Source of the DNA: a virus
Length of the DNA: 37,732 nt
Direction: 5' to 3' (one strand)
IMG/VR virus record: IMGVR_UViG_3300008448_000262
Location: 1-37,732 of that record
Below the pieces are notes generated by a model. The model did no database searches. It worked only from the letters and a program-made list of their open reading frames with translations, and had not been told where the DNA came from. Shown here piece after piece: positions 34,014 to 37,732 of this stretch. How positions within the stretch are numbered: position 1 is the stretch's first letter; each line of letters opens with the position of its first letter. The position numbers and the translations under genes were made by a program.

Positions 34014-34250
34014 TTATCGCTTTTTACCCTTGTGCAGTCCGTGTTTTGCGTATTGCTCTCCTTTTTTTGTAGCCTCTCGCTTCTCAGCAGTGGCCTTAGC
34101 AAGTTTAGAACGGCCAGCAGGAGTCTTCTTAAGCGATGCTATTGTCTTAGCTGGGGCGTAAACTTCACCAGTGTCCTTAGATTTTTTACCACTTGGAGTT
34201 CTCCACTCCTGTTCGGTCCAACGAATAAGGTCTTTTTGCTGCTTCTTCAT
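34014..34250 (-). CDS. Small basic phage protein with WRTPSGKKS motif
   Basis: 78 residues, about one third Lys/Arg. The N-terminal WTEQEWRTPSGKKSKDTGEVYAP motif, followed by TIASLKKTPAGRSKLAKAT, matches a conserved short domain found in many phages and also in some large eukaryotic viruses (I would compare it with DUF6321; the number is from memory). The ATG overlaps the stop of the upstream gene by 4 bases (ATGA). The rest is a low-complexity cationic tail. The role is unknown; virion or DNA association is inferred from charge and company. Confidence 0.62.
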   Translation of the reverse strand: MKKQQKDLIRWTEQEWRTPSGKKSKDTGEVYAPAKTIASLKKTPAGRSKLAKATAEKREATKKGEQYAKHGLHKGKKR

Positions 34251-34423
34251 TTGTATCCTCCACCTTTCTTCTTGTACTCACTAGCAAGAAGCTGTGCTTT
34301 CCTAGCTGACCACTCACCAGGATCACCACCTTTGCTGCCAGCCTTGATCTTTTCGAACAAAGTTTTACGCATGGTAGGCTTAGTGTAGTTACCAGCTGAG
34401 TTTACAGTGCTTTTCTTTTTCAT
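34247..34423 (-). CDS. 58-residue basic protein with WSARKAQ motif
   Basis: The ATG at 34423 shares its A with the TGA stop of the preceding gene (TGATG), so it is preferred over the ATG six bases upstream. The sequence has RKTLFEKIKAGSKGGDPGEWSARKAQLLASEYKKKGGGYK. The KAGSKGG.PG.WSARKAQ...EYK..GGGYK signature is widespread in phages and also seen in proteins of large DNA viruses. Small, basic, no catalytic motif. It is part of a chain of coupled tiny genes. Confidence 0.65.
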   Translation of the reverse strand: MKKKSTVNSAGNYTKPTMRKTLFEKIKAGSKGGDPGEWSARKAQLLASEYKKKGGGYK

Positions 34424-34671
34424 CACCATTTTACCTTATCTGCCCAATAAGCTGCTGACATTGGTCCTTTAGCAATATTTTTACTATGTCTTGCCTTAAA
34501 AGACGCTCTTTTCTTTTTCATAGTGTCAGACTCACCCATCTTTGGTTTGCCAGCAGTCTTCGCGCCTTGTTCACCAAAGCGGATAACTTTCTCCTTACCA
34601 GCAGAGCAAGCCTTAACTACGTGAGATTTTTTAGGATGTGAAGGTGTACTCTTGGGAGAGTTACACTTCAT
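34423..34671 (-). CDS. 82-residue basic protein with SFKARH...SAAYWADKVKW motif
   Basis: The ATG at 34671 lies two bases after the TGA of the upstream gene and is chosen over the ATG at 34689. Signature: RFGEQGAKTAGKPK.GES followed by K.KRASFKARHSKNIAKGPMSAAYWADKVKW at the C-terminus. This short conserved block is frequent in cyanophages and other tailed phages as small, basic proteins of unknown role. A CNSP/C pair near the N-terminus might bind metal. Its ending overlaps the next gene (TGATG). Confidence 0.65.
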   Translation of the reverse strand: MKCNSPKSTPSHPKKSHVVKACSAGKEKVIRFGEQGAKTAGKPKMGESDTMKKKRASFKARHSKNIAKGPMSAAYWADKVKW

Positions 34672-34672
34672 C

Positions 34673-34828
34673 TCACTTTTTCTTACCATAGCCTAGAGCT
34701 TCTTTGGTTCTAACCATAGCAAGAGCCTCAATTACAGCCTCGGCTAGTTCTTCTTTCTTGTCGTTTGCTTTTTTGACTGCAATACACTTCTCGATTCCAG
34801 TCATACTTAGTTTTGGTCTGTCCATCAT
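34673..34828 (-). CDS. 51-residue small protein at the head of the tiny-gene operon
   Basis: ATGATG at 34828/34825 opens a 51-residue frame: MMDRPKLSMTGIEKCIAVKKANDKKEELAEAVIEALAMVRTKEALGYGKKK. It is a single helix-rich chain with a basic end. It starts 17 bases after a TATATTTG box (34846-34853) and is the first gene of the minus-strand operon running left. The next ATG (34671) follows its stop after one base. No family recognised; it is too short for most ORF callers' default limits. Confidence 0.5.
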   Translation of the reverse strand: MMDRPKLSMTGIEKCIAVKKANDKKEELAEAVIEALAMVRTKEALGYGKKK

Positions 34829-34845
34829 TTTTATTAGCTTTACCG

Positions 34846-34853
34846 CAAATATA
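34846..34853 (-). promoter_or_regulatory. Candidate -7 box (TATATTTG) divergent from the winged-helix gene
   Basis: The minus strand reads TATATTTG just 5 bases from the plus-strand ATG of the winged-helix gene. A TTTG sits 16 bases further upstream inside that gene, shorter than the usual 19-21 spacing. If active, this promoter would fire the tiny-gene and tail operon leftward, and the winged-helix protein could bind here. Confidence 0.42.
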
Positions 34854-34858
34854 CGAAT

Positions 34859-35443
34859 ATGAATTCATTCAAAAGGAGAGCAAAAAGAGTTTGGGATAAA
34901 TATGACGTTCCAATCCGAAATGTGCGTGACATTTACGACAGACGTCACCCTGAACACGACTACCTAAAGTACTGGAGAGTCATCCGTTACTGGACCATGA
35001 GAAAGTACAACCTAAAAAGCCAGGACCTGGACATGCTCCTATTCCTTTACAGCGAGGGTTACTTCGATAACGAACGCTTTGAAGAGTACAACAACGTCCT
35101 AAGCTGGGACATTGACAGGTTCAGAAGACTACTTGAAGAAGGTTGGATACACGTGTGGAGGGAAAAAACTTACAACTCCAGGGCATTATACGAAATAACC
35201 GAAAAGGGAAGGCGTGCCATCAACACGATGTACAAGAAGTTGAACCGTGAAGAGATCTCAACTGACAGGCACACCAACCCTATGTTCAAGAAGGATACAA
35301 TCTACACTGACAAAGTCATGAGAAACTTCATCCGCAAGATGAACCTAGAGATGAAAGAAGCTAAGCGGAGAAATCGTCAGGAGATTGCAGAACGACGACA
35401 ACGTCTCGCTCAAGTATTACCGAAAGAATCTCCCCTGAAATAA
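34859..35443 (+). CDS. Winged-helix (MarR-like) DNA-binding regulator, only clear plus-strand gene
   Basis: 194 residues. The core (about residues 50-130) reads LDMLLFLYSEGYFDNERFEEYNNVLSWDIDRFRRLLEEGWIHVWREKTYNSRALYEITEKGRRAINTMY: helix, recognition helix (SWDIDRFRRLLEEGWI), then the wing (VWREKT...ALYEIT) and a basic helix. This is the MarR/PadR-like winged-helix layout. N- and C-terminal tails are strongly basic. The gene is divergent from the minus-strand structural operon, and its 3' end overlaps groES by 83 bases. It starts at ATG 34859 with almost no leader. Such proteins recur in Bacteroidota phages. A likely role is switching between groEL/ES and late-gene expression, inferred from its position. 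Confidence 0.72.
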   Translation: MNSFKRRAKRVWDKYDVPIRNVRDIYDRRHPEHDYLKYWRVIRYWTMRKYNLKSQDLDMLLFLYSEGYFDNERFEEYNNVLSWDIDRFRRLLEEGWIHVWREKTYNSRALYEITEKGRRAINTMYKKLNREEISTDRHTNPMFKKDTIYTDKVMRNFIRKMNLEMKEAKRRNRQEIAERRQRLAQVLPKESPLK

Positions 35444-35642
35444 TCATCTCATGAGAAGCAAACTTGTCATAGTAAATAAACTCGCCATCCTTGACAGAGT
35501 TTACATCGCTACCAACCTTGACAATCTGACCTATGCCATAGCGCATTTTGTTTTTGTCGTCAGCCGATAGTAGAAGCCCGACTTGTGTTCGGGCTTCTTT
35601 TTCTATCTTTCTAATTACCAGGTACTTACCAATTGGTCTCAT
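35361..35642 (-). CDS. groES: Phage co-chaperonin GroES
   Basis: 93 residues, near the 97 of E. coli GroES. Residues 1-13 (MRPIGKYLVIRKI) match the first GroES strand (RPLxDxVxVK). The mobile loop (about residues 14-31) carries VGLLL, the hydrophobic tripeptide region that binds GroEL in other GroES proteins. YGIGQIVKVG and DGEFIYYDKFASHEMIISGEILSVILERDVVVVL complete the beta-barrel. The ATG shares a base with the groEL stop (TGATG), coupling translation. Order groEL-groES is the reverse of the usual bacterial operon. A plus-strand intrinsic terminator is embedded in the coding region, and the 3' 83 bases overlap the winged-helix gene. Confidence 0.85.
   Translation of the reverse strand: MRPIGKYLVIRKIEKEARTQVGLLLSADDKNKMRYGIGQIVKVGSDVNSVKDGEFIYYDKFASHEMIISGEILSVILERDVVVVLQSPDDFSA
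35572..35602 (+). terminator. Plus-strand intrinsic terminator embedded in groES
   Basis: On the plus strand AGAAGCCCGA pairs with TCGGGCTTCT (10 bp perfect) over a 7-base loop, followed by TTTTC. It lies about 130 bases after the winged-helix stop and would end that transcript. On the minus strand the stem is present but no T-tract follows, so groES transcription should pass. The bases encode GroES residues around EARTQVGLL. Confidence 0.8.
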
Positions 35643-37189
35643 CAGTTCGAAATTATTGCATTAGTAGTTAAAATTGTATTTGCTACAGAGACCGCGTTCT
35701 TCAGAGCGGTCTTGGTTACTTTTAGGGGATCAACGATCCCCATCTCGAACATATCGCCAAGCTCGTCAGTTTTTACGTTCAATCCCTCGTTTCCAAGAGT
35801 CAAGTTCTCAATTACGTTGATGGTCTTTTCAAGGTCAATGTCCGCATTCTTGATGATTTGCTTCAGTGGTGCCTGTATGGCATTCACAAAACACTCCACA
35901 ACCTTGTCGTTGTAACTCTCTTTGAGCAACTTCTGCCCAACACGGTACAAGGCCAGCCCACCACCAGCAACGATACCCTCTTCCATGGCGGACTGCACTG
36001 CGCAAACTGAGTCATCTACCCTATCGTACAGCTCTTTTTGCTCAACATCTGAGTTTCCACCCACGTGAATGATGCCAACACCACCAGTTAGGTACGAAAT
36101 ACGCTGTTTGATGAAGTCTCTATCTGTTTTTTTAGTAGCCTGGTCGTGCGCGGCCTTCAATTCACTCACCAAAACGTCAAGTGTCTCCGTATTGTCTACG
36201 CTTGGAGACGGTACTAGCACGGTTTTCTCTCTTGATACCACTACTTTCGAAGCGAGACCAAGATCTGTGAACGAAATTAGCGCAGTATCGTCACCTCCAA
36301 GGGCACTAAAGAAACGACCACCAGTCGCAACCGCCAAATCCTGCATCAACTCGTGTTGTTTGTAGCCAAACTGAGGAGGCTCCACGATGCAGAACTTCAA
36401 GTTGCTCTGCATTTTGTTGAGAGCAATGGTGTTTGTAAAGTTCTGAGAGCACGGTGCCACAATCAACAATGGTTTCCGACTCTGCACAAACGACCCAAGT
36501 AGGTTAATGATTTGCTCAATGGACGAAAGCTCGATGTCAGTCATCAAGATGTAGCAATCTTCAGCCACGAACTCGTCATTCTTCTGGTTGTTCACGAACA
36601 ATTTGTTCGTATAACCCCTATCCATGCGGATGCCCTTGATCACCTCAGCGTAGGTCTCAGTAGTCATGGACTTCTCCACCGTCACCAGGCCATTCTTGCC
36701 AACCTTCTTGTACGTGTCAGCAATTAACTTCCCAATGTGCCGATCATTATTGGCAGAGATCGTGGCAATGTCCTCGATCCACCTGTTGGTTGTCCGCACG
36801 GACACCTTCTCAAGCTCCTTCTCAGTCCGCTTCGCCAACTCCTCGATCTGCTTCACGCTGCTCCAGTCCGCATTGATTGCCATCCCACCCTCAACTAGGG
36901 CCTCCGTAATGACAACTGCTGTCGTAGTTCCATCCCCTGCTGTCAACGCAGTTCTCTCACTGGCCTCCCGAACGATTCGAACAGCCATGTTCTCCAACGC
37001 GTCATCCAAGACAACACTCTTGGCAACAGTTACACCATCCTTGGTAATAGTAAGCCCACGTGTGTGGTTAGGTGAGTCAATAATCACCGTCTTTCCGCTA
37101 GGACCTAGCGTGCTCTTCACAGCAGCCGATAGGGTCTTTACACCCTGCAAAAGTTTTGTGCGACCTTCATGGTCAAGGTATACCTTCAT
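35642..37189 (-). CDS. groEL: Phage chaperonin GroEL
   Basis: 515 residues from the ATG at 37189; an in-frame upstream ATG at 37240 would add 17 residues but lies upstream of the promoter -7 box. ATP-binding motifs are intact: TLGPSGKTVIID (residues 27-38), DGVTVAKS (51-58) and GDGTTTAVV (85-93). The ATP-hydrolysis aspartate is present (D393 in VDDSVCAVQSAMEEG, equivalent to E. coli D398), with EGIVAGGG at 404-411. The apical domain is divergent, and the protein ends TTNAIISN, without the Gly-Gly-Met tail of host GroEL. This is an active-looking group I chaperonin that folds proteins in an ATP-driven ring; the coupled groES follows. Phage GroEL is known from phage EL and OBP, so it is rare but not without precedent. 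Confidence 0.93.
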   Translation of the reverse strand: MKVYLDHEGRTKLLQGVKTLSAAVKSTLGPSGKTVIIDSPNHTRGLTITKDGVTVAKSVVLDDALENMAVRIVREASERTALTAGDGTTTAVVITEALVEGGMAINADWSSVKQIEELAKRTEKELEKVSVRTTNRWIEDIATISANNDRHIGKLIADTYKKVGKNGLVTVEKSMTTETYAEVIKGIRMDRGYTNKLFVNNQKNDEFVAEDCYILMTDIELSSIEQIINLLGSFVQSRKPLLIVAPCSQNFTNTIALNKMQSNLKFCIVEPPQFGYKQHELMQDLAVATGGRFFSALGGDDTALISFTDLGLASKVVVSREKTVLVPSPSVDNTETLDVLVSELKAAHDQATKKTDRDFIKQRISYLTGGVGIIHVGGNSDVEQKELYDRVDDSVCAVQSAMEEGIVAGGGLALYRVGQKLLKESYNDKVVECFVNAIQAPLKQIIKNADIDLEKTINVIENLTLGNEGLNVKTDELGDMFEMGIVDPLKVTKTALKNAVSVANTILTTNAIISN

Positions 37190-37210
37190 AATAGTAAATT
37201 TGATTGTTCG

Positions 37211-37240
37211 CAAATATAGGAAACCAAGATCAATAATCAA
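37211..37240 (-). promoter_or_regulatory. Bacteroidota-type promoter of groEL-groES
   Basis: On the minus strand TTG (37240-37238), 19 bases, then TATATTTG (37218-37211), matching the TTTG-N19-21-TAnnTTTG promoter of Bacteroidota. The expected start point lies near 37204, giving a leader of about 15 bases before the ATG at 37189, with no Shine-Dalgarno. A TGACAgaaaTGTCA inverted repeat abuts the upstream edge (37245-37258). This is the best promoter in the window. Confidence 0.75.
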
Positions 37241-37732
37241 GCCATGACAGAAATGTCAGAAAAAAGAGGGCAAATTATATATATATATTTCTATAAATAC
37301 GTTTTTATTTTTTTTTATTTTACGTAATAAAAGTGAGCATTCTTGTCATACTCCTGACTATCAGCAAGTTATCGTACATAAAGTCTGGAATCCAGTGTCA
37401 TTTTTTGAAAAAGCTGTCACGATAATGTGAATATTTCGTTAGATATTTGTACTATTTGGGTTATACCCCAAAACTACGCGAGGCGGCCCAGATGGGAAAG
37501 TGATCATTTTTCGAGGGTGGGGGTGCAACATTGTTGCATTTATGCCTAATTTTTTGGCTTTTTATGACAACTTTCTGTGCGACCATGACAACTTTTGGCC
37601 GTCACCATGACAACTTTCTAGGCATTTCATGGCAGGGTAGGGGGTGGTCGCCTGTCCTTTTGTCACGCCATGGACTACAGATGTCACGTAAAATGTACAC
37701 TAAAAAGATAACTTGAACGTTGGTCAATTCAC
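37241..37732. other. Noncoding region with AT-rich tract, TGTCA/TGACA motifs and iteron-like repeats
   Basis: No convincing gene; a short plus-strand frame at 37531-37716 is built from the repeats themselves. It holds: an inverted repeat TGACA-N4-TGTCA (37245-37258); an AT-rich tract (about 37271-37330) with an (AT)n run and a poly-T block; further TGTCA motifs at 37344, 37396, 37415, 37661 and 37682; a 15-bp perfect palindrome TGCAACATTGTTGCA (37524-37538); and three ATGACAACTTT direct repeats (37564, 37585, 37607) spaced 21-22 bases, about two helical turns. Composition and arrangement suit a replication origin, a packaging or regulatory region, or a promoter hub for early genes lying beyond the right edge. 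Which of these is not decided by the sequence. Confidence 0.6.
37564..37617 (+). repeat. Three iteron-like direct repeats ATGACAACTTT
   Basis: Exact 11-base copies at 37564-37574, 37585-37595 and 37607-37617, with starts 21 and 22 bases apart. Spacers differ. Each contains TGACA, the motif that recurs across the whole noncoding region. Confidence 0.8.

Noticed and set aside
35642-37240. Right end might be host chromosome carrying host groEL
   Set aside because: GroEL lacks the Gly-Gly-Met tail, gene order is reversed, groES overlaps a phage-type winged-helix gene, and the neighbours on the left are phage genes with the same style of coupling. Not fully excluded beyond 37240 because the right edge is cut.
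37564-37617. Possible CRISPR array
   Set aside because: Only three 11-base repeats with 10-11 base spacers, too short for both; no cas-like genes. Better read as iterons or operators.
37531-37716. 61-codon plus-strand open frame in the noncoding region
   Set aside because: It is assembled from the ATGACAACTTT repeats (giving MTTF several times), has no leader signal, and resembles no protein pattern. More likely a by-product of the repeats.
1-37732. tRNA genes, integrase, recombinase or lysogeny repressor
   Set aside because: None seen on either strand by reading; the winged-helix protein lacks the domain layout of a CI-type repressor. Lifestyle therefore cannot be decided from this window.

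Overview
The window reads as a contiguous piece of a double-stranded DNA tailed phage, most likely a short-tailed (podovirus) phage of a Bacteroidota host and related to, or a distant member of, the crAss-like phages. The host inference rests on three things seen in the sequence. Most starts lack a strong Shine-Dalgarno and are preceded by A/T-rich leaders. Several leaders carry TAnnTTTG-type boxes, the -7 element of the Bacteroidota primary sigma factor. The structural proteins resemble those of Bacteroidota phages. No tape-measure or sheath gene is visible, whereas ring/stabilisation proteins and ejection-type proteins are, which argues for a short tail. The crAss-like placement is inference and needs a homology search.

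Almost every gene is on the minus strand, so transcription runs from right to left. From the right end: (i) about 490 bp without a convincing gene (37241-37732), holding an AT-rich tract, repeated TGTCA/TGACA motifs, three near-regular ATGACAACTTT repeats and a perfect palindrome; (ii) groEL then groES, translationally coupled and in the reverse of the usual bacterial order, behind a well-formed Bacteroidota promoter; (iii) one plus-strand winged-helix regulator gene whose 3' end overlaps groES and whose apparent terminator lies inside groES; (iv) a run of tiny, mostly lysine-rich genes (33693-34828); (v) a small conserved virion-type protein, a 2645-residue tail fibre with a C-terminal self-cleaving chaperone domain, and two small genes, closed by an intrinsic terminator; (vi) a tightly coupled lysis cassette of two small membrane proteins (putative holins), a PAS-sensor membrane protein, a GH19 endolysin and a membrane-anchored spanin-like protein; (vii) the packaging and head block: two small proteins, a double GroES-like protein, a small terminase candidate, large terminase, portal, scaffold and major capsid protein; (viii) small basic proteins and neck, ring and tail-hub proteins separated by intrinsic terminators; (ix) minor tail/fibre proteins, a GNAT acetyltransferase, and three probable ejection (internal virion) proteins, the last running off the left edge.

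The most unusual item is the PAS-sensor/coiled-coil/two-TM protein (23373-24125), joined by ATGA stop-start overlaps to a putative holin on one side and the endolysin on the other. This suggests, but does not prove, lysis timing that responds to redox, oxygen or a small ligand. The phage chaperonin pair, the extra two-module GroES-like protein and the motif-rich right-hand noncoding region are the other main points of interest. All functional calls come from reading the sequence by eye; no database search was run.
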